NCBI GenBank assembly: GCA_963277665.1
Contig: OY728143.1
Span: 233,483,591-233,547,590, forward strand
Length of the DNA: 64,000 bases
DNA from: Viscum album
Lineage: Eukaryota; Streptophyta; Magnoliopsida; Santalales; Viscaceae
Reading direction: 5' to 3'
Shown here: positions 25,750 to 38,961 of the stretch, piece by piece
Layout: every line of letters starts with the position of its first letter
Numbering within the stretch: the stretch's first letter is position 1
The notes under the pieces: model-generated
Seen by the model: only the letters and a program-made list of their open reading frames with translations
Database searches by the model: none
Told to the model about the DNA's origin: nothing
Translations under genes and position numbers: made by a program

Positions 25750-26870
25750 TGATAGTACATGCCACAACATCATTAGGAATATCAAACTCAGCAATTGTGA
25801 TCACATTAACTTGGAATTTCCCCTTTTGGATTTTCTGGGGTATATTTCCTTGAAACATAAGAAATTCATGTGCATAGTGTCCCAACTCCTTATAATTGAA
25901 TCACTACACATTACCATCTTCTTTCATTCCCTTGCAATCATGAGCCTGGTGGCCTTTTTATCCACACATGTAATAGGCTCATTTATCTAATAATCGTGTT
26001 CTAGGATTATTTATTCCACATTTATTATAGGATGGAAAATCAATTTTTACTTTCTTCTCCTTTACTTTGTTTCTTTTCTCATAATTCTCAGCGTCCATCT
26101 TCTTCTACTTCTTCCTTTAATATTCATATGAATTAGTGAATTCCTTGTCTATCTTGATGGCACAAGAGACTATATCTTCATATAATGGGAATCATTGGGA
26201 GACTATCACCCTTCGACGGAATCTTTTTAAACAATCAAAGAATCGATCAATCTTATTTCTTGGGTTACATATGTAGTTTTCAACATATAATTCTATCCTT
26301 GTGAATTTAGCCTCATACTTTGCAATATTCTCATCCTTTTTTCACTCAAACTCAGCAGATTCCTTCCCATATCATCTCAATGTTCACAAGGCATTTATTT
26401 TTATAGGATGGTTTTTTTAAACTCCATACATTGAATATTTTATACTTATTCATCCTCATTTTTGTTTTGAATTAATTACCACCGTGGATTTACATCTCTT
26501 GATAGAATGTAAACTTCCATGAAAACTCTTTCCCATTCAGTACTCCCCAAATAATGAAAAAAATTATTTAAGAAACTTATCCATTTCTCATGTATAAATG
26601 GATTTTTAGTCCCATTGAATATTGGAGGTCGTTGTATCCAGAATAATTATAACATTTATCCTCCACATTATTGATCAAGGTGATCCATATGGGTAAGGTT
26701 GTTATTCATAACCTGAGTCAGTTGTTCCGGCATGGTTATAAGCTATTCAGCATCGGTTTCACCACCAGCTCCACTAAAATTATCTTGCATGTGGGGGTAA
26801 TCCCTACATGGATTACATGAATTGACACGGTTTCCCTTACTTACACTAGGCTCCATTTCAAAACAATTTC
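25750..26870 (-). pseudogene. Element B gag with two zinc knuckles (broken)
   Basis: Decayed capsid/nucleocapsid gene. At 25850-26000 two nucleocapsid knuckles can be read: YYMCG, a stop, KGHQAHDCKG, and then FNYKELGHYAHEF, degraded forms of CYxCGKxGHxAxDC and CFNCGELGHYARxC. Upstream, at about 26180-26390, capsid blocks such as KDENIAKYEAKFTRIELYV, NKIDRFFDCLKRFRR and SLYEDIVSCAIK match the retrotransposon gag pattern (VAEYxAKFxELxxF ... RCFEGLRxxLR ... SYEELV). The N-terminal part extends toward 26860. Frameshifts and stops are common. Confidence 0.75.
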
Positions 26871-27341
26871 ATACATTATATAAGGTTATGAATCATAATG
26901 AACAATTCCAAACTAATAAAATATTTAACATAAATTGAGAATTTTATACATATCTAATACATAATAATAAACATGGTTTCTTTTAGGACAAAGTTAATCA
27001 TAAATCCTTTATAAGTGTTTGTAAAGAAAACATGAATTATCCTAATAATATCCCCTAGGAGTGTCAAACTTGTGGCACTGTAAGTCATGCGGTTGTGTAC
27101 CAAGTTACCCCGAGCCAAGCCCGAAACACCTTGTTTGAGTTTTCACCCCTAGGTACATATGTTGAACCGCATCCACTTTTAGTATCCATATAAGAATATA
27201 TTTTCTTGGAATTCCCACATAATATATACATTAAAAAATTTCTAGGATAGACTTATATGCTTATCCTCAAACACTATCATAGGCTAATGTTTCCTAATGA
27301 TCATTTTTCTAAATCTAGTTTCCACGGTTTGTACTAAAAAT
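26871..27341 (-). other. Element B leader between PBS and gag
   Basis: Untranslated leader, about 470 bp. It is mostly AT-rich but includes a GC-richer island at 27061-27180 that can fold: ATGCGGTTGTGTACC (from 27087) pairs with GGTACA ... AACCGCAT (27152-27172) across a loop with a bulge. The word CCCCTAGG occurs near both sides of the island (27054 and 27146). Confidence 0.5.
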
Positions 27342-27353
27342 CCTATGATACCT
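27342..27353 (-). other. Element B primer-binding site (mutated iMet-type)
   Basis: The plus strand reads CCTATGATACCT, so the element strand reads AGGTATCATAGG, two changes from TGGTATCAGAGG. It lies 2 bases from the LTR edge. Confidence 0.7.
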
Positions 27354-27355
27354 AA

Positions 27356-30300
27356 TGTCATGCCATGACCCCAGTTTCCTAGAGATTATGCAATATTTAT
27401 TAAATCAGAATGATCATAATAATGTCTAATCCCAAAGGATCAATCAGTTTAGTATCCTGATAAAAACCAGATTCAAACATGTTTTTTTATGTTACATCTT
27501 GAAATAAATGAAAACATAAAAACTCCTTTGAAAAAAATTCGTATTCCCTTTCTGCATACCAATATGTCATTAATAATATACATCTTCACATCTGGGACAA
27601 AATTTACTATAATAATGGGGTGATCTCAGATGTTTAGTAATTATAAATAAGTCTGCGGAAGCTATCATAAAAATGCATTCACTTTTAAGGCAATCTGTAT
27701 AATAAAAATAGCATATTTTGAAACAAAAAAAATGAACATAATATGTAAAAAATAAATCAAACATTACCATATAAACATCCACATTGATATTATACTTGTC
27801 GAATAATCACATTTAATAACTAATGTGATAAATATGTAATACATAATGTGGTACATCATAAACACACCATCAAGGCATCGGCCAAGACCCCATACATAAT
27901 TGGGTAAGGAATTAGTGAAACCCAATCATAATTGTCTCATGAGACCTACCAATGCCTTGAGGGCCTATATTATCCCATGCTCAACACATAAAAATTCCAA
28001 TACATTCTTCTTATGAAAGTTTTAAAACATAACCAATATAAACATTCATATTAAAACTAGCATATGAAATGTCAATACCTAAACCATAAGCTTTGAATAA
28101 TATCAAAATAGAACATCCATAATCAAACAGATCAAAAAACCTTCAATAAAATATAGAATATTGTATCATATTATATTGACTTTAATTAAGCATAAAATCC
28201 TATTAATTATGTTCACATAGATGAAAGTTATCTAACAAAATCATTAAACCTCTTTTATAAATATAACATGTACATCGAAATCATTTGAAAGACTGCATAA
28301 TTAGAGAAGAAAACATTTACTTTGATAATAAACTAGTAATATTTCTGGGGATTCTTCAAGTTAAGGTTTCATAACAGCATAAAATACCCTCTCTCACCAT
28401 ATAAGATAAAAAAATTCTTTCCATAATTTGTCAGAAATGTCATATAGTACCTCGTTTGGAAAATAACAGAAATATCCCATTCAAAAAATATTATAAAAAA
28501 GAATTCATGTTTATACATTACATTCAATAATTATGTAGGAAAATAAATATCATATTGAAATACATGTATAAGAAACATTGATGTGGATGATAAATATGTC
28601 CTGGTAGATATATATGTATAAACACTCTCAGATAATAACGAAATTGAGAATTTAACCCTTAATGTGTACTTTCATTTAGTTAAGGGTGATTTGAACTCTA
28701 ATATAATGGTTAATGATTGTTTATAAATTATACTAGGACCATATACATGTTTATAATATCATATATGATCCTCTTATCTCGTTTTATTAAGGATATTTCA
28801 TTATTACTATTATTTCGGGTTTTAACTTCATTGTTTTCCTGTGCATGATTATTTTAAATAAGTCCTATTTTTATGAATAGGATAGATTTTATTCAAATAC
28901 ATAATGATATTATGTTCTTAAATATTTTATTTACTTATCATTTGATGTTTATAATCATTATTAAATGGTTATTGTGGAGAATAAATCTCATCGCATCGTG
29001 GAGACGATAGGCCAAATGTATGGACGAGCAACAATATCATTTCATTATAGATTAAATCACACATATGTGGGTGGAATATGAATTTTACAGAAAAATACCA
29101 TGTCATATTTATTATTTACATAATTTATATTCTAAATTATAACTATCTAAATAATGTACAGATGAAAAACAGTTAACACCATGACGTTGAGGCAGTAAGC
29201 CGTATGCACACATGCATAGTGATATTGTTCTTCATCGGATGTGTAAAAGGAGGAATATGGTTGTAACATATTAATAACAACATCTCAACATGTATTATAT
29301 TATTTAGTTATTAATTTAGTTTAGTGAAAACATAGTATGTGGATGTAGAAAACGAATATAATTTTGAAAGAGGTGATAAAATGATTATATCTACTTTGGG
29401 CGTCTTCTTTTGATTTGTACCACATGACTCCGTAGGTTGAATTTATGCCAATGTGTGTCCTTTAGGATAAATTGAGAGATGTTTGGAGAGTAAATGGTCA
29501 GGTATTGTCTAAGGAAATGGGATTTTGAGGTGTGAATTAAAGAGAATGAGAAGTTCCCTTTTATAAGAGAGGTGAGGGGTACTTTATGAAAAGTTTGAAA
29601 TAATAATTTATTATAAAATTATTTTCACTTTATAGTACATTAAAATTGATTTAATTTGAGGATAATATGAGTATAGGTTTAAATACACTCAACCAATATG
29701 TTTTAGACAAGTTTATGTAACAAATTTATCCTTATATTTGGTCATTAACACTTAGTTAAATAAGTTAACTCTTACCATGTCTTGTTTTATTTTTGTACTA
29801 TATGGTCTATATAGCTGTTATAAAATTTCAAGAGAACCTAAAGTGGATCATTAATGACATTTTTAACACAATATAAGTTATTTGGAAGTATTTGAGATTT
29901 TTATGACTATTATATCATTTAATAAAATACTATTTGTTTTAAAAACTCATTTATATCAACTTTCACACTATTTAGTAATTGATTTTTTTAAAGTCATAAT
30001 ATCTAGATTCCATCGAAAAAATATTATCTCATCAATAACATGTCAATTGTATATAAAAATTTCGTGTATATCATAAAAGAGGAAAAATTATATTTATTAT
30101 TAATATTTATAATATCATTTATTTGAATCTTTCATTAATATGGTAATCACTACATCATCATTGTGTCATAAATAAAAATATTTATTTAATGTCTAAAATT
30201 TATAATTAAAATACAATAATGTATGAAATATTTTTAATTTAATAATTAAAATTTATATTATATAATATCTATTAGATATCCCAGTATTAAAATTGTTTTT

Positions 30301-31157
30301 GTAAAAATATTAAAGTTTATGTTATATTTCTCCTCACTCTAAATTAATTATTATAACTTGTCAATATCACACCCAACTAGCTCCCAAATGCCAAAAATTC
30401 TTACTAGGGTTTATTTTTTTCTCCCATGACTCATAAACTATTATTAAAACATTTGTTAAGTTATTTTTATAATATTATAATATTATATTTAACTTTATTC
30501 ATCGAATTTACCCTTTAACTATGGTAAATAAAAATAATTACAAATGTTACTATTCATAATGTCTTAAAATAAAAGGTACATATTTTCAAAATTTGGAATT
30601 TTTTATATCAAGTATGGAATAAATTTTTCCTAATTCCAAACAAATAAATTTTCGTAATTAATTTAAAATTAATCTATGTTGTCAAATCTAGAAAACGGGT
30701 TTTTCAAAAGTAAAAACCATTTAAATATTGACAAGTATTTTTATATAATTTTAATGTAAAAATAATTACAATGTTCTAAATTATATTAAATGATAAAAAT
30801 AATGTCAAATTATACTTTAAACCTATTCAAATTTATAGTTTAACACTATAAATTATCTCAATTTAAAAGTTGTTTTCAATTAAAATTTAGTATTTTTCAC
30901 TATTTATCAAAATATGAAAATTATCAGAAAAGTACCAAAAAGTCACCCTATGATAATTTTGATATTATTAATACAAAAATAAATTATATTCTGAAAATTA
31001 AAATTTATAATATTTCAAAATGTGGTCAATACTATTCATAACCGCGTTTTAAATGGCTATTTTGATAAGTTGTAGTGTGCTCAAACTTGATGTTGTTTAC
31101 AGGAGACACTATTTTTTATTTAAAAGGAACTATACAGTGGATGGTTGGGGTATCACA
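27356..31157 (-). mobile_element. Element B, 5' LTR
   Basis: Upstream LTR of element B, about 3.80 kb, matching 18543-22344. The left edge reads TGTCATGCCATGACCCC against TGTAACACCACG of the other copy; the right edge is GGGGTATCACA against GGGGTGTTACA. It contains two copies of the shared CTCCAC motif (28989-29038 and 29177-29228). The flanks AAATA (before 18543) and AGATT (after 31157) agree at three of five positions, so the target duplication is eroded. The empty site is preserved in the other LTR of element C near 40990-41020, which confirms that B is an insertion into C. Confidence 0.9.
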
Positions 31158-32307
31158 AGATTTATTTTTAAATTATTTAAATTATATATTTACTATAAAT
31201 TCTTCATCAATGTTAAAACAATATTTATTTATTTAATATAAAAATAAAATAATATATTGTAATAATATTAATTTTGGAAAAATTTAGACGATTTAATGTA
31301 TATAATGAATTTTCTAGATACATCAATTATATTATATATGTTTGATATATTTATATTTTATTTCCCATTTGAGTAGATTTATTTGGAGTCAAATTCAATA
31401 AATAGTATAAAATATGACATTAATGATATTTATTGAATTAATAAATTATTAAATTATTAAAAATCACAAAAATGTTAAAAAAATAAAAAGGGGAAACTTT
31501 ATGGACTAAAATGTATTCCCCTATACATTAATAGACCATTATTTTTTTTTCTTTATAATATCCATATTATATTTTTATATTTTCGGATTTCTTAAAGTGC
31601 CACTCACCAAAATTATAAAATGACACCCCTTCTTCTATTTTAGTCAAACGTCAAAACTGATTTGGCTCCGCCAATATCTTCCAAATTCCCACCCTATAAT
31701 CCCACCCCACATTCTATAGGAATTATTATAGGTATAACACTATCTTAATTGGAGGTAAGGTGATAATCTAAGGTGGTCGTTTAAAGAAGATGTATCGTTT
31801 CAAATTGAGTATTACTATATTATTTTTTCTTCAAAAACCTTCAAATATTCTTCATCAATGATGATATAAAATCTAGAGTTTCATAAATGTACATAGATGT
31901 TATTAGGTTAATATATTCACTTAAATCCAACTCAACTTCTATCAAATGGGAATACAATTAATAATTTGTGACTTTGTGTGAACTATCACCTCCATGAACC
32001 GATATAATCAATTTACCATTACCATCCCTTAAGAATGTTTATAATGAAGGAATTAATGTTTATATGTGATATTTATGAAATATTTATCATTATAATGGAA
32101 TATTATATGAATTAAACTCTTACATTCCATTCACATGAAAATGATAATGTCTTCTTTGTATACGTGTGAAGAATCACCTCCACAAAGCGATGCGATTCAT
32201 TTTTTATCTTGAAATGATCTAAATAATATATATATGTGAATTTAAATGATTAATATCATATTTATAATATTATGATAAATATGTAAATGGGAAAAATGCA
32301 TACCTTC
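31158..32307 (+). mobile_element. Element C, 5' LTR, segment 2
   Basis: Continuation of the 5' LTR of C after element B. It aligns with about 41000-42150: ATTGAATTAATAAATTA at 31434 against 41277, AAATCCAACTCA at 31923 against 41770, and CTATCACCTCCA at 31984 against 41830. It holds the first two copies of the tandem CTCCAC motif (31961-32012, 32143-32200). It ends with CCTTC at 32303-32307, the left target duplication of insert D. Confidence 0.87.
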
Positions 32308-33179
32308 TAACACAACTTTTCTCATAGGGGCTCGTGTCATGACTACCCCATGTCCGCCTCTGATAAGCAAGGGGATGGCGACTAGCACTGAGTAGGAAAA
32401 TACCACAAATGGGAGGAATTTTCCTAATTACATGGCACATTCAAACATCTCCATGCCCAAAATATAGAAAATTAAAACACTAAGTAAAAAAATGCAAGCA
32501 TACCACTATATCCCAACCAATATATTACAATAGAAATGTATTGTGCAATAAAGTACAACTGGTCCAGAATACATGACCACCAAAAAGAGTCTAAAAATCA
32601 CAAAGTCCAACCTATAAAAAACGTATTGGGGATGTTGTCTATAGTCAATGGATAACACCCCAGTCTTTCTGAACTGACCATGGACAATTTTGTTTTGATC
32701 TACATGGATCTCTGTAACAAGTTCGATCATCTGTGCATAACATGACATGTGAAGGAAAATAACGTGTAGGTGTGAGTAAAAAAATACTTACTAGGACACC
32801 ATAAAAACACAAAGTAACTCCATAGAGGAAACTCCATGAAAAAGATACCTCACAAAAATAAAAATAAAAATAGAAAACACCACTAAGATGATATAGTCAA
32901 CTCAACATAGGTATATGTTTATAGAACATATAAAGAAAATATCCATGCATACACATAAAGGATTTGAAGTCCCAAAGTCTAATCCACTGCCATCTATGTG
33001 GTTCCACTTGTAGAAAGCTCTTCCACAGAGATTTCCCTCCTCTAGTTATCTGAAAAAATCAAGTATAACAAGTCATCCAAAAGTACCCAAAAGAAGACTA
33101 GGGTCATCAAAAGTTAATTACTTTCCATGAGTCGTCCAGTGTCACTATGAAACATTTTTTTGATAACACATGATGTGTC

Positions 33180-33215
33180 GGTAAACCACGGAGTTTCGGT
33201 AACAGACAGAGTTTC
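33180..33215. repeat. 18 bp tandem duplication in insert D
   Basis: Two adjacent 18 bp units, GGTAAACCACGGAGTTTC and GGTAACAGACAGAGTTTC, differing at four or five positions. It may be a promoter-type repeat of the LTR or simple slippage. Confidence 0.6.
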
Positions 33216-33874
33216 GTTATGTCATGTATCCACCAAGTCACATAGTCACCACGTCACAACAAAACATTACCACTGAAAACATCCCAAATCACACTCATCA
33301 TGCCTAGTCACATATAATGGAATGAATCTAATCTTGATACATAGATATGGGGTCAACACCTACTACTCACTGGGGGGACAAATGGACTTACAGGAAACAT
33401 CATCCTAGATAGGGTATAGGTTCCCATATAAATATTGGCCATACCATATCCACAAACCCTATCTAAGGTACCATAATGTGATGTGATCCCCAATCAGGCC
33501 ACTCAGTTAAATACATGATCCACACCATGGAGTCAACTATCGAAGCCAAGATGAGACAAATCACTTCAGAATACGGTTCATAATCTACGATGGGAACAAG
33601 ATCTCACATCGAACCTTCATGGAAAAAGGACAGTGGTAAATTATAATCTTATTATAATCCAAATAAAAACCCACCAAGACATTTCAAAATGGCCACCCTA
33701 TAATAGGGATCCCAACACCATACACATCTCATTAATCGGGCACTTCGTTTTAATTATATGACCATTTTAGTGAAAAGGCATGATCTAGGTCTGACCAAAC
33801 TCGTCAGACCCTACTATACCCACCAGCCAACTCGAACTGGTCTGGTAGAATGGACCTGGCCAACCTGACCTAGC

Positions 33875-33893
33875 CCGGTTTAGCTTAAACCGG
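33875..33893. repeat. Short GC-rich hairpin in insert D
   Basis: Arms CCGGTTTA and TAAACCGG are perfect reverse complements around a 3-base loop. It stands out in GC content from the rest of the window. Confidence 0.7.
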
Positions 33894-35561
33894 CATGGAC
33901 CACTTGGTATTCTGTACCACGATCCACTAGTCCGCCGGGTCTAGTCCATTAGGCTGATGGAGCGGCCCGACTCATCTAGTTTGGCCCACTCTATGGGACA
34001 GTTTTGTTTTATTATACATGATCTATTAGACTGTGTTCATACATATTCTCATCATGGAATCTTTGTGTTCAAAACAGATTCTCACCACATCCCAGCTCCC
34101 CCACATCCAGGTATCGCTACAGGCTCCACACAAACCACATCTGCATATGTGGATCCCTTCACTGAGTCCCGAGTGATTGCCCAAAACCCCACTACGGCCA
34201 CCACTAGTGGTTTCCTCCTCTACCAGTATCCACCTCCAATGTGTCATTATCCCCTTCTTCGGTTGACCTGTTCACCTTCGGTGATCCATTTTTCAAAACA
34301 GAAGCATGCCTGTTATCCTTAGGTCATGTTGTTCATCTCCATGGACTCAGATCAATGTCACGATCCAATTAAACAAATATCTTATTGAATGAAAATATCT
34401 CCCAACTCTCTTCAATCATTTCATCGCTATAATATTTTTACCTATTTCATTCCATGCTGATCCTAGATCAGTGATATTGGATTGTTTCTCCTATGATTGA
34501 GTGCTCAATGATTTATCGATAAATAAATCTCGAGCTCTGATCCAAATGAATAATTCCCACGATGAATGAAGAATGTGGGGGAGGAGAAACATCTAAATCA
34601 ACCAAGATGAATAGACCTTGATTTATGTTTGTTCCCATCATTGTTCATTTCCATTAGAATGAAAATCAAAATCTAACAAATAACCACAAGATCAATCTCT
34701 CATAGAAACCTCACAAAGGTAAATATCATCCCAAAAAAATGATCAATCTAAAGGAAAATATATTTTTTCATTTGTCTAAATTCATCATGGAATTCATGAA
34801 TAAGAAAATTAAATAAAATAAAAAACACCCGATCTTGATTTTATTTTATTACTGATGAAGATTTTTCATTGTGTCGTTTTCATGGGTGAAGATCCTTTGA
34901 ATCGGAGGTTCATTGTTGATCATTGATACATGATCGTCCACTATTCATTGAGAGTGATCTTTATCTTTACCAAATAAGAATTCTAGGGTTATGGTGACAC
35001 CGTGAATTATCTAGAAAATTCATATTTAGAAAAATGCTTCATTGTGTCATGAATAAAATATTTTTGTTAAAATATGTTAATGATGTTCACGTCCAAAAAC
35101 TATCATTCATTTCCAGGCTGCACTGGCCAATGTTAGGCTTACCTGAGTAAGACACCACATTATAAACTCAACCATGGTCTACGATTTTGAATCTGATTTA
35201 CTGTTTATGAGTTATTATGATTTTAATATAAAATAATTTTATTTAATAATTTTATTTATGGTTAGGTCCGTGGTGGATTTTTCAACAGACTACCCTCGCT
35301 GACCAACGCTAAGTCACGCCTAGTGTAAATCCACTCCTTTGAGTTCAATAGTTCCTTCAGATTTCTTATCTGGGAAATTTTTTAAAATTTATTTCACTTT
35401 TTATAAATATTCATAGGTGCGTTTTATTAAAAACATAATCATTTTTAGCGATTCGTTTCAGGAACACCAAGTCTCAGAATCACACGCCGTCTCTGTGCAT
35501 GGTCTTAGAATTTTCCAAAATAATTTCTACAAATAAATTTGAAAAAATCCTATCCCTTACA

Positions 35562-37330
35562 CCTTCTTTCCATAATGATGACAAATAAATTAAAAAGTAA
35601 TTAATTTGTACATATGTCCTACCGTCTCCTGGATTATTACATTGTTCGTTTTTCCTAACCATAAAAAATGGTTTGATTTAAATGACTAATTATTTTATAG
35701 AGGTGATTATTTTTCTAAAAATGTAATTCTTGATATGATGGAATAATTACCAATGATGAATATAGACAACATAATAAATTCATTTTGGACTCATGTGCTA
35801 AATATTTCCAAAACGTCAAACATGAACATAAATAATTATGTAATTGTTATAAAATGATATTAAGTGATATAAAAAGAACAATAATGTTGAAAAAGGGTTT
35901 TCAATAATGAAATAAGTAACCTATATTTATTATTCTGGGTGATAAAAAATATTGATGGTGAATTAGACTCGGGGTAGGGGACTTCATCTGAATATAATTT
36001 CATTGAGGCATAGTCTGCAGTTAGACGCCAACTTTTCCTTATTAGGTTTTTATACAACACCTTTTACTTATCATGAAATTATGTTATTTATTATAATGTT
36101 ATTAATAGTTTTTAAAAATTCTATTATTTTATTGGTATTATGATTTAAATGTTAAAATTCATATGTGACGCATTGAATGTTTAATGATTTAATTATCCAA
36201 TCTTTTTTCTCCATGTGAATATTATTGATTTTATTTTACATATTTTTTTATATGGATAAAAATGATTATATTGGGTATTTTATGTCTATTTAAAATCTAA
36301 TTCATTATACATAAGAAGGAAAATTTTTAAAAGTTTTAAATGGAACGTTTTGTCAAATGACAAAAGGAATGTTCTATTATTAATTTACATGAAAACAAGG
36401 AATTTTCTACTACCATGTGAATTATTTTATTATTGGTTTGCATTGAATGATTTAATGTTTCATAACAAATCCTCTTTATACATTGGGTATTTTGGTGTTG
36501 AAAGTGGTTTTGCAAAAGAAATGTGTTTTTTTGTTTTCTATGGGCTTTTAAAAAAAATGTTTTCTTGATATTTGAAAGTAATTTATATACGAGTTTAAAA
36601 GTGGTTTTCAAATGATGAAATGTTCTATTATATGTTGAGGTTCTTGTGTTTATAAATTATGGATGCTACCAAATGGTAATAGGTCTAAATGTTATATCTT
36701 TAACAATGGGTGTTCTTAGATAGCACTCCTTTATATTGGGTACTCTGGAGATGGAAGATGACTATATTGTTATTCCATTTGTATGTGTTTTTTGGGTTAT
36801 TTTAGGTTTATATAAGATGATTTACCAAGGTAACTACCATGATTTTATCTTCATGATAATGTGTTTTTATGGGAATCATTTTCATTGAATGGTAAAATAA
36901 TTTTCTTTACAAAGTGATGATATTTATCTTTATGGGATAAATGTTATGTTTTAATTGAATTTGTTGTTCATGGGTTACATGTTTTTAAAAAACTAATGGG
37001 TTACTTTAATTTTTTGTCCCTTGCTATGATTTGATTCTAATACCATGTTCTTAAATTTTTTTAAAAAGTTTAAGGAATATTAGGGTCTATAATGAGGTAA
37101 TGAATAAAATTGTTATGTTAAGAAAATAAAACATATATTGATTTAAAAGGGTTTCCATATATGAAAAAAATTGATACTAAGTATATATCTCCAATAGTAA
37201 TGTATGTGTTTATTAGGTAAGAGTATTTACTAATTATCTAAAACTATATTACCAAAATATCATTGGAAAAATAATGTTATTTCTTGTTTAATTAACTATA
37301 ATATCTAAAAATTAAGGTTGGGTCCCTATA
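35562..37330 (+). mobile_element. Element C, 5' LTR, segment 3
   Basis: Last part of the 5' LTR of C. After the right CCTTC of insert D it matches 42145-43920: TTCCATAATGATGA at 35567 against 42150, TTCATTTTGGACTCATG at 35779 against 42391, and GTTCTATTATTAATTTACATG at 36371 against 42951. It contains the third CTCCAC motif copy (35601-35650). It ends near 37330 (CCCTATA), one base before the primer-binding site. The three segments add up to about 4.95 kb, the same as the intact 3' LTR. Open frames at 36336-36611 (minus) and 36350-36568 (plus) overlap and are chance. Confidence 0.87.
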
Positions 37331-37345
37331 GTTGGTATTTCAGCA
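37331..37345 (+). other. Element C primer-binding site (mutated iMet-type)
   Basis: Reads TTGGTATTTCAGCAGG against the usual TTGGTATCAGAGCAGG, directly inside the 5' LTR. It sets the orientation of C as plus. Confidence 0.75.
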
Positions 37346-38949
37346 GGGTTTAAACAACTTTAGAGATTATGATGTTCTATTTTGGGGTAGGGATGTCATC
37401 ATGGGTTTATTATTTTAATGGTTTTTAGAAGAAAAATTTCATAGAACCCCCTCATTAGTCTTTTTGTTATGATATTTTAAGGAGACTTATGGTATTTATT
37501 GAAATATTTATTTTTTTGAGGTAATTGTCGGTTATTAATTTACTCGATTAAAAATGAAAGGTATGAGATAATAATTGAGTATAAAACATGTTATGATTAT
37601 TTTCAAGGACCTTATCATATATATATAATGTTACAAGAAATATATGTTTTTAGAAAAAGTGAAACCCATAGGATGGGTAACAACCTGTCACATCTGAAAA
37701 GTTTGAGGGAATCAAACCCACAACCGAAGGGATAATATGGTGTATATCCTACAAATAGACTATATGAAATCCCAAATAGTATGAATTTTTCATTAATAGA
37801 TTATTGATTTTACAGATGTAAGATAATTTTATTTTTGGAACATATTTTTTATTAATATATAACCATGGTATTGGAGAATGATTTAGTTATTATGTGATTA
37901 ATGTAATTTTAGAAGACTTTTATTATTATGGGAACTACATATGATCAATGTAACAACAATATTGTGGGATTTTATATAAGGAATAATTTTTAATTATATT
38001 TTTCAATTATATATGATTTCATTGTGTACTTTTGGGGATCCATGTTATGTATGAAATAGTTATCATATCCTAATGTTTATTAGGGATGTTGAATTTTGGT
38101 ATAAATATTCACGAATAATTGACATTAAGTGTTGAAAAAATATTAAATTTATCAAGAAAGACAATGTTATCAAATATTTATGAATTTTGGTTTTCAATAT
38201 TTTTCAAGATTATTTTTTTTGTAAATTTAAGGATAGTTATTTTTTTAATAGCCTATGATGGGCATTGGCTTTTACTGATGAATTTTGGAGATTGAAGTAG
38301 TTTTTAGCATAAAAGGTTTGTTATTTTTGGGGGATTATCTTATATTTTAAAAACCATTTTGGTTTTCGATAACTTATCATGATAGGAGAAATATATAGTA
38401 CATCTTTTTTTGATATTTTGATTCTTCAAAAGTTGATTCATGTGCTTCAAATCGTGAATAATTTATCTTGAATTCTCATTATTTGGAAAAATGGATGTGT
38501 TTGGTGTAGAAATTGATTAAAGGATGAAAAAATACATTTAAAGTAAGAATGTTTTCTTATGCTCTTCATCTAGTTAGTAAAATAATTCTTCAACTACAAG
38601 AAATGGATCTTGAAACAAAAATTTAATCCATTTAGTTTTATCAATGGTCTTTCTACTTGTAACAAATTTATGGTTTTGTGACGGTTAACATTTATACTAT
38701 TTTTTTCTATATAAATATCTATTTGTATTTGTGAGTTAGATTTACCTTCCAAGCCCATTTTTTCCTACATTTAATTATAGTATGTCTTACCTGAGGTGAC
38801 AATTTTACTACCCTTTCATTATTTCAATGTGGAATTTTTTATTAATTCTTTTTCTGATGTACAATTTCTATAGATGTATTATGAAAATACAAACCCCTAG
38901 TTTTTGAACCTCTATTAAAATTATGAGGATGCAATTTATTAAATGGTTA
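37346..38949 (+). mobile_element. Element C interior, non-coding
   Basis: Only about 1.6 kb separates primer-binding site and polypurine tract, too little for gag-pol. I read it on both strands for gag, protease, reverse transcriptase and integrase blocks and found none, only AT-rich sequence with short chance frames. Long LTRs around a short non-coding interior define LARD-type non-autonomous elements, which borrow proteins from a relative. An alternative is a larger element that lost its coding part by deletion; nothing here shows the deletion point. Confidence 0.7.
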
Positions 38950-38961
38950 TGGGTGGGAGAA
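38950..38961 (+). other. Element C polypurine tract
   Basis: GGGTGGGAGAA directly before the 3' LTR start. Its sharp purine bias in AT-rich surroundings and its position support the element's boundaries. Confidence 0.75.

Larger units (their letters stand above)
32308..35561. mobile_element. Insert D, probable solo LTR
   Basis: A 3.25 kb insert in the 5' LTR of C that has no counterpart in the 3' LTR. It is flanked by CCTTC on both sides (32303-32307 and 35562-35566), the 5 bp target duplication of an LTR element. Its ends read TAACAC and TTACA, consistent with a mutated TG...CA. A single LTR-sized block without gag, pol or a second LTR is what recombination between two LTRs leaves behind. 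It is GC-richer than its surroundings, especially at 33750-34330. Its start loosely resembles the LTR of element F (GGCGACTAGCACTGAG against TCTGACTAGCTATGAG). Open frames at 33957-34322 (plus) and 34026-34247 (minus) overlap each other and match no domain. A truncated element of another class remains possible. Confidence 0.65.

Noticed and set aside
27061..27180. GC island in the leader of B as a tRNA gene
   Set aside because: It has pairing outer arms but no anticodon arm or T-loop GTTC(G/A)A(A/T)(C/T) box in the right place.
32357..32365. CCTCTGATA near the start of insert D as a primer-binding site
   Set aside because: It would place the LTR edge at about 32368, but the CCTTC duplication puts the insert edge at 32308, and only 50 bases would be left as interior. 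Kept only as an alternative.
33957..34322. 121-codon plus-strand open frame in insert D
   Set aside because: It overlaps an opposite-strand frame (34026-34247), has no recognisable domain, and lies in a GC-rich part of an LTR where stops are rarer.
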